Shown: positions 35,975 to 44,345, counted from the stretch's first letter. The stretch is 64,000 nt of DNA from Paramesorhizobium salinisoli (GCF_003335045.1 NZ_QOZG01000002.1:124001-188000), one strand, 5' to 3'. A program made the numbers and translations. The notes: generated from the letters alone by a model not told the origin.

Positions 35975-36274
35975 ATGCCTGAGAATAACAACCGTTGGAC
36001 CAAGGTCATCGATACCATTTTCCCGGTCAACGGGAATGGCGGGCCAGCGGATCTGCCCAATGAAGAGAAGAAACATCTGCTCGGCTTCCGCTTTGTCTAT
36101 GGGCTTGCGCCCCAGGAGCCGATGGTGCAGCTATGCCTAGGCGATCAGAAATCCAAGCCGCAGACGTTTCATATATCATTGCCGGATGCGATGTATCTTC
36201 TCGGCGCTCTCCAGCACGTCCAGCAGGAGACGGAAGCCGAAATCCCGAGCAATCCACCTGCCCTGGTAAAATAG
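35975..36274 (+). CDS. Small hypothetical protein (99 residues)
   Basis: Not recognised. The 99-residue protein begins MPENNNRWTKVIDTIFPVNG, lacks a signal peptide or membrane segment, and has a middle part FVYGLAPQEPMVQLCLGDQ that looks like a short beta-sheet domain followed by a helix (LPDAMYLLGALQHVQQETEAE, in part). A strong ribosome binding site (TTGGAGG, 7 bases before ATG) supports translation. It stands alone after the gene-poor region, so context gives no function. Confidence 0.65.
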   Translation: MPENNNRWTKVIDTIFPVNGNGGPADLPNEEKKHLLGFRFVYGLAPQEPMVQLCLGDQKSKPQTFHISLPDAMYLLGALQHVQQETEAEIPSNPPALVK

Positions 36275-36432
36275 GTCCTCATTCGTAAAAACCTGACCTG
36301 CGTGGCAGTATCCGCTGCGTTAATCCCGCTTGGCGAGACGCAAGGCGGTTTGTGCGTTCCTTCGGCTCTCTATCGAAGACTGCCCAAAATCGGTTATCCT
36401 CGGCGAAACATCAAGCAAGGAGGCCGGCTCGG

Positions 36433-37602
36433 ATGACAAAGGCGCAGATCGTGGGATGGGCTCATTCGCCCTTCGGCAAGTCCGAACTCGAAAATACCGA
36501 ACAACTGATGGCAGCGGTTGCCGCGCCGGCGCTTGCACATGCTGATATTGCGCCTGAAGATGTCGACGGCATTTTTGTCGGCGTCATGAACAATGGTTTT
36601 TCCAAGCAGGATTTTCAAGGCGCGCTCGTGGCGATGAACAATGAGGCGCTTGCTCACGCGCCCGCCGTGCGGCTGGAGAATGCCTGCGCCACCGGCTCCG
36701 CCGCCATCTATAGCGCGATGGATTTCATCGAAGCGGGGCGCGGGCGCATCGCGCTCGTTATCGGCGCGGAGAAGATGACGGCGACCCCGACGGCTGAGGT
36801 GGGCGACATCCTGCTCGGCGCGAGCTACCGCAGGGAAGAAGCGGACGTGGAAGGCGGTTTCGCCGGCCTGTTCGGCCGTATCACGCAAGCCTATTTCCAG
36901 CACTATGGCGACCGCTCGGAAGAACTCGCCATGATCGCGGCGAAGAACCACGCCAACGGCGTGGCCAATCCCTATGCGCATATGCGCAAGGATTTCGGCT
37001 TCGAATTCTGCAACACCGTTTCGGAAAAGAACCCCTATGTAGCGGCGCCATTGCGGCGCACCGATTGCTCTTTGGTATCCGATGGCGCAGCAGCGCTCGT
37101 GCTCGCGGATGAGGAGACCGCGGCATCGCTCGCACGCGCCATCGGCTTTCGCGCCCGCAGGCAGGCAAACGACATGCTGGCACTGAGCCGTCGGGACATG
37201 CTGGCCTTCGAAGGCGCGCGCCGCGCCTGGGCCGGAGCGCTTTCGGATGCGAATGCCGGCCTCGACGATCTCTCCTTTGTCGAGACGCATGACTGCTTCA
37301 CCATCGCGGAACTGATCGAGTATGAGGCGATGGGCCTTGCCAGACCAGGCGAAGGCTATCGTATCGTCCGCGAGGGGATAACGAGCAAGGATGGCAAGCT
37401 GCCGGTCAATCCTTCCGGCGGACTGAAATCCAAGGGGCATCCGATCGGCGCCACCGGCGTTTCGATGCACATCATGGCGGCGATGCAACTGATGGGCGAG
37501 GCAGGCGACATGCAGGTCAGGGATGCCGATCTCGCCGGCATATTCAACATGGGCGGGGCGGCGGTCGCCAACTATGTGTCCATTCTGGAGCGCGTGAGAT
37601 GA
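36433..37602 (+). CDS. SCP2/SCP-x type thiolase (acetyl-CoA acetyltransferase)
   Basis: Thiolase of 389 residues, in the branch related to sterol carrier protein x. The active cysteine is in ENACATGSAAI (about residue 83) and the catalytic histidines in VETHDCFTIAE and KSKGHPIGATGVSMH. The classical thiolase C-terminal CxG motif is replaced by FNMGGAAVANY, as is usual in the SCP-x branch. It probably acts on branched or otherwise unusual 3-ketoacyl-CoA. ATG 36433 follows AAGGAGG. It is a single gene; no operator like that at 18373 is visible upstream. Confidence 0.88.
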   Translation: MTKAQIVGWAHSPFGKSELENTEQLMAAVAAPALAHADIAPEDVDGIFVGVMNNGFSKQDFQGALVAMNNEALAHAPAVRLENACATGSAAIYSAMDFIEAGRGRIALVIGAEKMTATPTAEVGDILLGASYRREEADVEGGFAGLFGRITQAYFQHYGDRSEELAMIAAKNHANGVANPYAHMRKDFGFEFCNTVSEKNPYVAAPLRRTDCSLVSDGAAALVLADEETAASLARAIGFRARRQANDMLALSRRDMLAFEGARRAWAGALSDANAGLDDLSFVETHDCFTIAELIEYEAMGLARPGEGYRIVREGITSKDGKLPVNPSGGLKSKGHPIGATGVSMHIMAAMQLMGEAGDMQVRDADLAGIFNMGGAAVANYVSILERVR

Positions 37603-37787
37603 ACTGGTTTGGATCGACCCTGTCGCGAACAGAATGAAGTCGGCTCTATCTGGCGCCGTAAACCGCCCGATATGGTTTTAATTTTTTGCTCGCTTAACGG
37701 ATTTTCAAAACATAGAGTTGTGCAAAAGCGATTCGCCTAACCGCAAATCCTCGGCATGCCTCGTATCTCATCTTAGTGGGTAGATAT

Positions 37788-38381
37788 ATGTTTACGAGAC
37801 ACCTTTCGCGCGCGCTCATATCGATTCCGGCACTATTGTCCTCTTCTCTCCTTTCTTCCGCTCTCGCGGGTGACCTGATAGACGCCAGCCGTTTCGGGCA
37901 GGTCGGCAAATATTCCGACAGACAGGAAATCCGCTTCGGCGTCCTCGCCTACGACCGCGGGCTGTTTTCGACCGACGATTTCAACGGAGCGGTCATCAAT
38001 GGCGAGTTCCTGTTCAGATCGCCTGAATTCCTGGACGGCATCGGCTCGCCCCGCCCCTATATCGGCTTCGACGCGGCTATTGCCGACGATCCGATCCATT
38101 TCTTCTATACGGGCCTCAATTGGGATTTCCAGTTGACGGAGAAGCTCTATTTCACCACCAGCCTGGGCGGGGCGGTCACGACGGCGAACGATCTTCATAA
38201 CCCCACCACCTACAAGGCGCTGGGATGCCGCGTGCTTTTCCATGTCGGCGCCGGTCTTGGTTATGATCTGAGCGACAATTGGACGGCACAACTCTATGCC
38301 GACCACTTCTCCAATGCCAATCTTTGCGAGGAGAACAATGGGGCGGAAGCGACAGGGATCCGCTTGGGATATCGCTTCTAG
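37788..38381 (+). CDS. PagL-like lipid A deacylase (acyloxyacyl hydrolase family)
   Basis: Outer-membrane beta-barrel enzyme of 197 residues. The N-terminal signal peptide (LISIPALLSSSLLSSALAG) precedes alternating strands typical of an 8-stranded barrel. The C-terminal region YADHFSNANLCEENNG carries the His-Ser pair of the PagL active site, followed by GIRLGYRF ending in phenylalanine, as in outer membrane proteins. PagL removes a 3-O-linked acyl chain from lipid A. Family membership rests on these motifs and size. ATG 37788 is preferred over GTG 37776, since it places the signal peptide normally. Confidence 0.75.
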   Translation: MFTRHLSRALISIPALLSSSLLSSALAGDLIDASRFGQVGKYSDRQEIRFGVLAYDRGLFSTDDFNGAVINGEFLFRSPEFLDGIGSPRPYIGFDAAIADDPIHFFYTGLNWDFQLTEKLYFTTSLGGAVTTANDLHNPTTYKALGCRVLFHVGAGLGYDLSDNWTAQLYADHFSNANLCEENNGAEATGIRLGYRF

Positions 38382-38388
38382 AGTCCCA

Positions 38389-38420
38389 CGCGTCCAATTG
38401 GACGCGCAAAGGACGCCCTA
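38389..38420. repeat. Palindromic intergenic repeat, copy 1
   Basis: An exact 18-base palindrome (38389-38406, core CGTCCAATTGGACG) is followed by CAAAGGACGCCCTA. The TTGGACGCGC-AA-AGGACG string recurs with two changes at 52916-52934. Repeats of this form are widespread between genes in Rhizobiales. It sits just after the PagL-like gene and may fold as its terminator. Confidence 0.6.
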
Positions 38421-38484
38421 AGCTTTGAAATACTGCATTATTTTATCTTAAATCGATCCCGATTTTAGGAATTAGGCAGCAGGC

Positions 38485-39189
38485 TCATTGACCGAGTGAA
38501 ACGGCGACGTTGACGGCGGCAGCAACAAGTATCGTGTTGAAGAAATATGAAACGATGCCGTGCATCAGGTTGATCTTGCGCATGGCTGTCGTCACGATTG
38601 CGGTGTCAGACGTTTCTGTCGCCATGCCGATCACATAGGCAAAATAAACGAATTCGAACCCTCCGGGCTCCTTGCCGCCCTGGAAGGCAAGGCCACCTGC
38701 GTGTTCAGGCGCGTTCCCGTCCGCGGCCAATCCCGGTTTCCAATAAAGATGCGCGTAATGGACGGCGGCCATCATATGGATCGCCAACCAGCCAAGCGGT
38801 ACCGCCGCAAGCGTCAGCGTCAGATCGAGCGGCTGAAATCGATGCGCCGAATTGATCAGGACAAACAACGAGCCCACGGCAACCGCAACAGCACCGAAGG
38901 TTACGGCAAATATGATCCAGACCGGTTCATCGGCCCGCGCTATGTTGTTGCGCAACACATCCGGCGTCAGGTTCAACATCTTCGATGCAGTCAATACCAG
39001 ATAGACCACAAAGAACATATCCACCGCGACGACATAGGCGACGCGCGGAATGAAAGCCAGACCAAGCGCCAGCGCTACTACACCAACGATGGCGGCAATA
39101 TAGAACGAATTATGTCGACTATTCATATTATACTCGTCTATCAAATCGGCAGCCGACCTTTGCATGAAAGTAGCCTGCATATTGTTCAT
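38485..39189 (-). CDS. DUF1345 membrane protein
   Basis: Integral membrane protein of 234 residues with about six hydrophobic segments, including FYIAAIVGVVALALGLAF, FFVVYLVLTASKML, IIFAVTFGAVAVAVGSLF and the C-terminal YFFNTILVAAAVNVAV. The FVYFAYVIGMATETSDTAI block is characteristic of DUF1345. Its function is unknown. Two further in-frame ATGs (39180 and 39126) could be the start; none has a strong ribosome binding site, and I kept the longest. Confidence 0.85.
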   Translation of the reverse strand: MNNMQATFMQRSAADLIDEYNMNSRHNSFYIAAIVGVVALALGLAFIPRVAYVVAVDMFFVVYLVLTASKMLNLTPDVLRNNIARADEPVWIIFAVTFGAVAVAVGSLFVLINSAHRFQPLDLTLTLAAVPLGWLAIHMMAAVHYAHLYWKPGLAADGNAPEHAGGLAFQGGKEPGGFEFVYFAYVIGMATETSDTAIVTTAMRKINLMHGIVSYFFNTILVAAAVNVAVSLGQ

Positions 39190-39395
39190 GAATAGTTTAT
39201 CGCCGAAAAAATTAACCTATATGTACGTCTGCCTGGTATGGACACTATGAAGCCGAGCTCGGATTTTTATCGCGGGCATTAGACTTTAGTTGTCCTCTTC
39301 GGGGGAATGCGCTAAAATCCGTCCATTCAGACAATGTGATATTTCACCCAGCAGTTTAGCTGGATGACGGCATCACCCGTTTGAGGGAGGTATCA

Positions 39396-39587
39396 ATGAA
39401 TGAGGTAGTGACTGGTTCAACCAGAAAACCGCGCCCTGTACCATCGCATATACTGCAGAGAATCCAGGCGGAAATGCCTAAGCCTTCGAATGACCGAACG
39501 CGCATTTCGGATATATTGAGATTGGCAAAGGGCGGTTATTCCCGCTGCCGTCGCAAACTGCATTTGCCGCAAAATTCACAGACGTAA
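39396..39587 (+). CDS. Small hypothetical protein (63 residues)
   Basis: Unrecognised, basic, probably cytoplasmic protein. It begins MNEVVTGSTRKPRPVPSH, has a short helix HILQRIQAEM, and ends with an Arg/Lys-rich stretch GGYSRCRRKLHL. A strong ribosome binding site (GAGGGAGG, 5 bases before ATG) is the main support for coding. No neighbour suggests a role. Confidence 0.5.
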   Translation: MNEVVTGSTRKPRPVPSHILQRIQAEMPKPSNDRTRISDILRLAKGGYSRCRRKLHLPQNSQT

Positions 39588-39630
39588 AACGGCTCTGCCC
39601 GGATGTCCGAGAGGGGATATGCGGGACGCG

Positions 39631-40077
39631 TCAAGATAAGGCCAGAAGATCGGCGCGCAAACGGTCGGGATCGGCCCCGGCGAGAAGCTGTTCCGTGTGC
39701 GCATGCGTCACATTCCAGATTGGAACGGCCGAAGCCAGCAGCGCTTTTCCCGCAGGGGTAAGCGCCATACGACGGCTGCGCCTGTCATTTTCATCGGGTT
39801 TGATCTCGATAAGGCCACGCCGCTCAAGCGGCTTGAGATTGGCGGTAAGCGTCGTCCGGTCCATGGCAAGCAATGCCGAAACCGAGCCTATGGTCGGCGG
39901 GTTCGGCCGGTTGAGCGACATCAGCAGCGAGAATTGACCGCTTGTCAGCCCAACGGGGCGAAGCGCATCGTCAAAGCGTCTCGCAAGGGCGCGCGCCGCA
40001 CGCTGCACATGGAGGCAAAGACAACTATCGCGGACGAGAAGGGTCGTTTCGAAGGGAATTTCAATCTGATTTGACAT
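39631..40077 (-). CDS. MarR-family transcriptional regulator
   Basis: Winged-helix repressor of 148 residues. Helices about SGQFSLLMSLN and the recognition region IGSVSALLAMDRTTLTANLKPL are followed by the wing with DENDRRSRRMALTPAGKALL. Two cysteines near the N-terminus (DSCLCLHVQR) could sense oxidants or electrophiles, as in OhrR-like members, but this is inference. It diverges from the DUF899 gene, with a perfect 12-bp palindrome at 40089-40100 between them, the expected place for a MarR operator controlling both directions. Confidence 0.9.
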   Translation of the reverse strand: MSNQIEIPFETTLLVRDSCLCLHVQRAARALARRFDDALRPVGLTSGQFSLLMSLNRPNPPTIGSVSALLAMDRTTLTANLKPLERRGLIEIKPDENDRRSRRMALTPAGKALLASAVPIWNVTHAHTEQLLAGADPDRLRADLLALS

Positions 40078-40088
40078 GCGGCAATAAT

Positions 40089-40100
40089 GTTGATATCAAC
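40089..40100. promoter_or_regulatory. Predicted MarR operator
   Basis: GTTGATATCAAC is a perfect 12-base palindrome, extended imperfectly by ATAAT on the left and ATTAT on the right. It begins 11 bases upstream of the marR start and about 70 bases before the DUF899 gene. Its size and position match MarR dimer sites; binding is not shown. Confidence 0.6.
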
Positions 40101-40169
40101 CTATTATGTCAAGGAAAATCGCACGGCCGCGCCCGTATCCCAGCCGATGAAACCCAAGAGGAGGCCCCC

Positions 40170-40913
40170 ATGCACCACCCTTTCGTATCTCCGCCTGTCG
40201 TATCCCGTGAAGAGTGGCTGAAGGCCCGCAAGGCGCTTCTCGCCGGCGAAAAGGAAATGACGCGGCTGCGCGACAAGCTCAATGCCGAACGGCTGGCGCT
40301 GCCTTGGGTCAAGGTCGAGAAGGACTATGTCTTCGACACCCCGACGGGCAAGAAGACGCTTGGCGAACTGTTCGACGGCCGCAGCCAATTGATCGTCAAT
40401 CACTTCATGCTGGGACCCGGCTGGGAAGCAGGCTGCGTCGGCTGCTCCTTCCAGGCCGACCATATCGACGGCGCGCTTGCCCACCTGGAAAATCACGATG
40501 TCACATTCACCGCCATTTCTCGCGCGCCTCTCCCCGAAATCCTGGCCTACAGAAAGCGCATGGGCTGGCGGTTCAACTGGGTTTCGTCCTACGACAACGA
40601 CTTCAACTATGACTACCACGTCTCCTTCACGCCGGAAGATCTGGCGAAAGGCAAGGTTTTCTACAATTTCACCGAGATCGATGCGGAGAAGGCATTTGGT
40701 GAACTGCCCGGGATGAGCGCCTTCTACAAGGACGAGGCGGGCAATGTCTTCCATACCTATTCCACCTATGCGCGCGGCGGCGAGGAACTGATCGGGACGT
40801 TCATGATCCTCGATCTCGCGCCCAAGGGCCGCAACGAAACGGCCACCATGGACTGGGTGCGTCGCCACGACGAATATGAGAAAGCGCCTGATCTGCGCGC
40901 CTGTTGCGCCTGA
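40170..40913 (+). CDS. DUF899 thioredoxin-like family protein
   Basis: Protein of 247 residues in the DUF899 family, which has a thioredoxin-like fold. Visible features are the N-terminal SREEWLKARKALLAGEKE helix, the core FDGRSQLIVNHFM strand, the CxxC-like GCVGCSFQADH at about residues 90-100, and FNWVSSYDNDFNYDYHVSF. The cysteine pair suggests a redox role, but no activity is established. ATG 40170 follows AAGAGGAGG. It heads a run of three genes read in the same direction (DUF899, DUF1579, VOC), probably controlled by the divergent MarR protein. Confidence 0.9.
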   Translation: MHHPFVSPPVVSREEWLKARKALLAGEKEMTRLRDKLNAERLALPWVKVEKDYVFDTPTGKKTLGELFDGRSQLIVNHFMLGPGWEAGCVGCSFQADHIDGALAHLENHDVTFTAISRAPLPEILAYRKRMGWRFNWVSSYDNDFNYDYHVSFTPEDLAKGKVFYNFTEIDAEKAFGELPGMSAFYKDEAGNVFHTYSTYARGGEELIGTFMILDLAPKGRNETATMDWVRRHDEYEKAPDLRACCA

Positions 40914-40942
40914 CCGACATTTACCATCCAAAGGAGGAAACC

Positions 40943-41503
40943 ATGAAAGCAGAACCGCAGAAGGAACATCACTGGCTGCAGCAACTCGTTGGCGAGTGGG
41001 TTTGCGAAATGGACGCCAATTCACAAGGTCCTGAGGGATCAGGCTCCCAGAATACAGGTGCGGAGTCCCCCAGCCAGGCTACATGGACCGAAAGCGTCCG
41101 CTCGCTTCACGGGATCTGGGTCATCGGCGAAGGAAAGGGCGAGATGCCTGAAATCGGTCCCGTCACCACGATCCTGACGATCGGCTACGATCCACAGAAG
41201 AAGCGCTATGTCGGCACATGGATCGGCTCGATGATGACCTATCTCTGGGTCTATGACGGCTGGCTCGACGAGACAGGAACCGTCCTGACACTGGAGGCGG
41301 AAGGCCCCGATTTCGCCGCCGAAGGCAAAACGGCGAGATATCGCGACATCATTACCATAAAGGATCCGGATTATCGCCTCTTCACGGCCAAGGTGCTGGG
41401 CGACGATGGAGAATGGCGCGAAATGATGCGGGTCCATTACCGCAGGAAAGGCACGAGTGCCGGGCAGTCCGCAGAACCTGCGAAAGCGGCTGCATCGCTC
41501 TGA
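40943..41503 (+). CDS. DUF1579 family protein
   Basis: Protein of 186 residues in the DUF1579 family, predicted beta-rich. Motifs include HHWLQQLVGEWVCEMDA near the start, SVRSLHGIWVIGEG, TILTIGYDPQKKRYVGTW and MRVHYRRK. Its function is unknown; homologues often sit with DUF899 and glyoxalase-fold genes, as here. ATG 40943 has AAAGGAGG 6 bases upstream. It follows DUF899 with a 29-base gap. Confidence 0.88.
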   Translation: MKAEPQKEHHWLQQLVGEWVCEMDANSQGPEGSGSQNTGAESPSQATWTESVRSLHGIWVIGEGKGEMPEIGPVTTILTIGYDPQKKRYVGTWIGSMMTYLWVYDGWLDETGTVLTLEAEGPDFAAEGKTARYRDIITIKDPDYRLFTAKVLGDDGEWREMMRVHYRRKGTSAGQSAEPAKAAASL

Positions 41504-41601
41504 ACTTCTTCGAGTTCTTCGCTTGTCCGGACGGCTTCGCTCGGGCAAGCGATGGAGCGTCTACAAAACCATCAATGTTGCGCGCGTTCAAAAGGACCTT
41601 C

Positions 41602-42008
41602 CCATGGCCGAACTCTCGATCCCCCCGCATACCGCTCGTCGGCGTCACACCCCATCTCAATGTTGAAGGCGCGAGTGATGCTTCGGCGTTTTATCAGCGG
41701 GCGTTCGGTGCCGAGGAATTGTTCCGCGTACCGGCGGAGGACGGCAAGAAACTCATGCACTGCCATCTCAAGATTAATGGCGGATCATTGTCTGCGATTG
41801 CTTTCCCGAAATGGGCTATGGCCACGAACCTTCCCGAAGCTTCACCATGCATTTGCAGGTCGACGACGTGGATAGTTGGTGGAAGCGCGCCACCGATGCC
41901 GGAGCGGAAATCGTCATGCCGCTGGAAGTCCAGTTCTGGGGTGACAAATACGGGTCGTTGCGCGATTCATTCGGCGTCAACTGGTCGCTTGCGTCACACG
42001 TCGATTAA
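41602..42008 (+). pseudogene. VOC-superfamily (PhnB-like) gene broken by two frameshifts
   Basis: The reading starts at ATG 41604 (MAELSIP) after AAAAGGACC. At a run of six C (41621-41626) the family sequence moves to another frame: IPLVGVTPHLNVEGASDASAFYQRAFGAEE (in part) through LMHCHLKINGGSL. Near 41781-41800 it returns to the first frame with MGYGHEPSRSFTMHLQVDDVDSWWKRA and ends FGVNWSLASHVD at 42008. Joined, the pieces give a ~135-residue glyoxalase/bleomycin-resistance-fold protein of the PhnB type. An extra C in the tract and a small deletion near 41790 explain both shifts; sequencing error is the other explanation. As written, translation would stop after 20 codons. Confidence 0.8.
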
Positions 42009-43273
42009 GAGCCGATCTTCTCCCGATCTTTTCCCTGCGTGATAAGACGCGCGCTGCGATGACCGGACATGTAGATCCATAGCCAACTCAGGGCGACCGC
42101 GATACGGTTGCGCGTGCCGATCAGGAAAAAGATATGGGCGAGGCCCCATATCCACCACGCCAGCCAGCCGCGCAGCTTGATCCAGCCAAAATCGACGACC
42201 GCGGCGCGCTTGCCGATCGTCGCGAGGCTGCCGGAATGCTTGTAGCGGAACGCCCCGGGCGCGGCCTTGCCGGAAAGCCGCGCCTTGAGGGTCGCAGCGA
42301 CATGGCCACCCTGCTGCTTGGCGGCGGGCGCTATACCCGGAACCGGTTTGCCATCCGGCGCGAGGACAGCGGCGGTATCGCCAATAACGAATATCTCGGG
42401 ATGGCCTCGAACGGTGAGATCAGGCTCAACCTGCACCCTGCCGGCGCGGTCGGCCTCAGCCCCGAGCCACTGCGCCGCAGGCGAAGCCTGCACCCCTGCG
42501 GCCCACAGAATGGTTCCCGTCGCGAGCGTCTCCTTGCCGAAGACCACATGCCCGGCGGCGCATTCCGTCACCGGCTCTCCTGTCCTGACCTCGACGCCGA
42601 GCCGTTCGAGCGCCTTGCGGGCGTAGTCGGAGAGATCATCGGTAAAGCCCGCCAGGATGCGCGGTCCCGCCTCGATCAGTACGACGCGCGTCAGATGCGG
42701 ATCGATGCTGCGAAAATCCTTGGCCAGGGTGACATGGGCGAGTTCGGCAATGGCGCCGGCAAGCTCCACCCCCGTGGGACCGCCGCCGATGATGACGAAT
42801 GTCAAAAGCGCCTGCCGCCGCGCCGGATCCATTTCGTTCTCGGCCAGTTCGAAGGCCGTCAGCATGCGGCGGCGGATCGTGGTGGCGTCCTCGAGGGTTT
42901 TCAGGCCGGGGGCGAAGCGCTCCCATTCGTCATGGCCGAAATAGGCGTGCCGGGCGCCTGTCGCGATGACCAACGTGTCATAGGGCACGCTGTGGCCGTC
43001 GCTGAGCAGGACCTCGCGCTTTGCAGTGTCCACCCCCTGAACCGTCGCCAGGAGCGTTTTCACCTCCGGGCGGTCGCGGAAGAGATAGCGTACCGGCCAG
43101 GCGATTTCCGACGTCGCCAGGATTGCGGTTGCGACCTGATAAAGGAGCGGCTGAAACAGGTGGTGATTGCGCTGGTCGATGATGGTGATGCGGACCGGAG
43201 CCCCCGCCAAACCGCGAACGGTTTCGAGACCTCCGAAACCCGCACCGACAACCACGACATGATGCTCAGCCAA
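42005..43273 (-). CDS. ndh: Type II NADH dehydrogenase (NDH-2)
   Basis: Membrane-associated flavoprotein of 422 residues that passes electrons from NADH to quinone without pumping protons. The FAD-binding VVVVGAGFGGLETVRGL is at residues ~5-21 and the NADH site TFVIIGGGPTGVELAGAIAEL at about 163-183. The FAD-end motif is HPEIFVIGDTAA, and the AKQQGGHVAATLK quinone-region block is present. A C-terminal amphipathic and hydrophobic stretch (LAWWIWGLAHIFFLIG) would anchor it to the inner membrane. ATG 43273 is used. It diverges from the DUF924 gene over 272 bases that hold a perfect 10-bp inverted repeat. Its stop overlaps the VOC pseudogene stop by 4 bases. Confidence 0.92.
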   Translation of the reverse strand: MAEHHVVVVGAGFGGLETVRGLAGAPVRITIIDQRNHHLFQPLLYQVATAILATSEIAWPVRYLFRDRPEVKTLLATVQGVDTAKREVLLSDGHSVPYDTLVIATGARHAYFGHDEWERFAPGLKTLEDATTIRRRMLTAFELAENEMDPARRQALLTFVIIGGGPTGVELAGAIAELAHVTLAKDFRSIDPHLTRVVLIEAGPRILAGFTDDLSDYARKALERLGVEVRTGEPVTECAAGHVVFGKETLATGTILWAAGVQASPAAQWLGAEADRAGRVQVEPDLTVRGHPEIFVIGDTAAVLAPDGKPVPGIAPAAKQQGGHVAATLKARLSGKAAPGAFRYKHSGSLATIGKRAAVVDFGWIKLRGWLAWWIWGLAHIFFLIGTRNRIAVALSWLWIYMSGHRSARLITQGKDREKIGS

Positions 43274-43352
43274 GGAATGCTCCTGTTCTTTGCGCCATTT
43301 TCTTGAATATCAATGTAGATCAATCGAAGATCATTGCCAGCGGCTATTCGTA

Positions 43353-43383
43353 AAGTGCAAACTTAATCAACTGGTTTGCACTT
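43353..43383. promoter_or_regulatory. Perfect 10-bp inverted repeat between ndh and the DUF924 gene
   Basis: AAGTGCAAAC (43353-43362) and GTTTGCACTT (43374-43383) are exact complements around an 11-base spacer. The repeat lies 80 bases upstream of ndh and 163 bases upstream of the DUF924 gene. No T-run follows either arm. It looks like a regulator binding site; the regulator is unknown. Confidence 0.4.
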
Positions 43384-43545
43384 CAGAACGGATAAGGCCT
43401 TCGACCTTGTCAGTTGTCGGCGCCAATCGGTAGGGACGCTGATTGCATCGTTCGGACGAAATTCCGATATTAGGCTGCGTAACGGGTAAGTGCCGACGCC
43501 ATCTTCTTCGCCGGTGCCCGCACAAACTGAAAGAGGTGACGAACC

Positions 43546-44148
43546 ATGGATGCAAAACCCGAGCAAAACTGGAGAGCTGACATACTGGATTTCTGGTTCG
43601 GCGAGATCGGGCCGAAGCAATGGTTCGAAAGCACGCCCGAACTCGACGGCGATATCCGCGCCCGGTTTCTCGATCTCCACGAGGCGATTGCCCGCAAAGC
43701 TGCGGAAAAGCCCGACGCTCTTGGGGAAGATGCGGAGACGGCGCTTGCCGCCATCATCGCGCTCGACCAGTTTCCGCGCAACATGTTCCGGGGCACGGCA
43801 CGCGCCTTTGCCACGGATCCGCTGGCGCTCGCCGTTGCCCGGCACGCGATCGACCGCGAACTTCACAATCAACTGCCCCAGGAGAAGCGTAGTTTTCTCT
43901 ATCTGCCGTTCGAGCACAGCGAGGATCCGGCCGATCAGGAGCGCTCTGTCGCACTGTTCACCGAACTGGGCGATGAGGAAGGGCTGAAATATGCCGCCGA
44001 GCATCGGGATATCATCGCCCGGTTTGGGCGTTTTCCCCATCGCAACGACATTTTGAACCGCATGAATACGGCAGAGGAAGAAGCCTTCCTCCTTACCCAT
44101 AAAGGTTTTGGGCAGTCATTACCGACGGAGACTGTAACTGGAAGCTGA
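43546..44148 (+). CDS. DUF924 family protein
   Basis: Cytoplasmic all-helical protein of 200 residues in the DUF924 family (TPR-like fold). Family motifs are clear: ILDFWFGEIGPKQWFES near the start, ALIALDQFPRNMFRGTARAF-type sequence at about residues 70-90 (here IIALDQFPRNMFRGTA), LPFEHSEDPADQERSV, and GRFPHRNDILNR near the end. The biochemical role is unknown. The start follows AAAGAGGTGACGAACC. It is a single gene, with FadD next on the same strand after 197 bases. Confidence 0.88.
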   Translation: MDAKPEQNWRADILDFWFGEIGPKQWFESTPELDGDIRARFLDLHEAIARKAAEKPDALGEDAETALAAIIALDQFPRNMFRGTARAFATDPLALAVARHAIDRELHNQLPQEKRSFLYLPFEHSEDPADQERSVALFTELGDEEGLKYAAEHRDIIARFGRFPHRNDILNRMNTAEEEAFLLTHKGFGQSLPTETVTGS

Positions 44149-44183
44149 AATCATTCAGCCTTCATCGACTATCAGCCGTGGAT

Positions 44184-44200
44184 TTTTACGCTTACGTCAA
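44184..44200. promoter_or_regulatory. Degenerate MerR-type half-palindrome upstream of fadD
   Basis: TTTTACGCTTACGTCAA shares TTT-CG and ACGTCAA with the operators at 18373 and 33418 (about 12 of 19 aligned positions), 146 bases before fadD. The left arm is poor. Because fadD is a natural member of a fatty-acid regulon I record it, with low confidence. Confidence 0.25.
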
Positions 44201-44345
44201 TGTAACTCTTGCGTGAGGGAGCGAACTCGCCATAGATAAAGATGGAGGAGCAAGGCTGATCGCGTTATCGGTCTTGAAACAGCGCTGACAACCGGGGCGT
44301 CCGCGCACCGAACGGTGCAGCGGGAACGAGATATGGGAGGCAGAA

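Noticed and set aside
43305-43330. FNR/FixK box before ndh (TCAAT-GTAG-ATCAA)
   Set aside because: The left half differs at two key positions from TTGAT, so it falls short of a believable FNR site.
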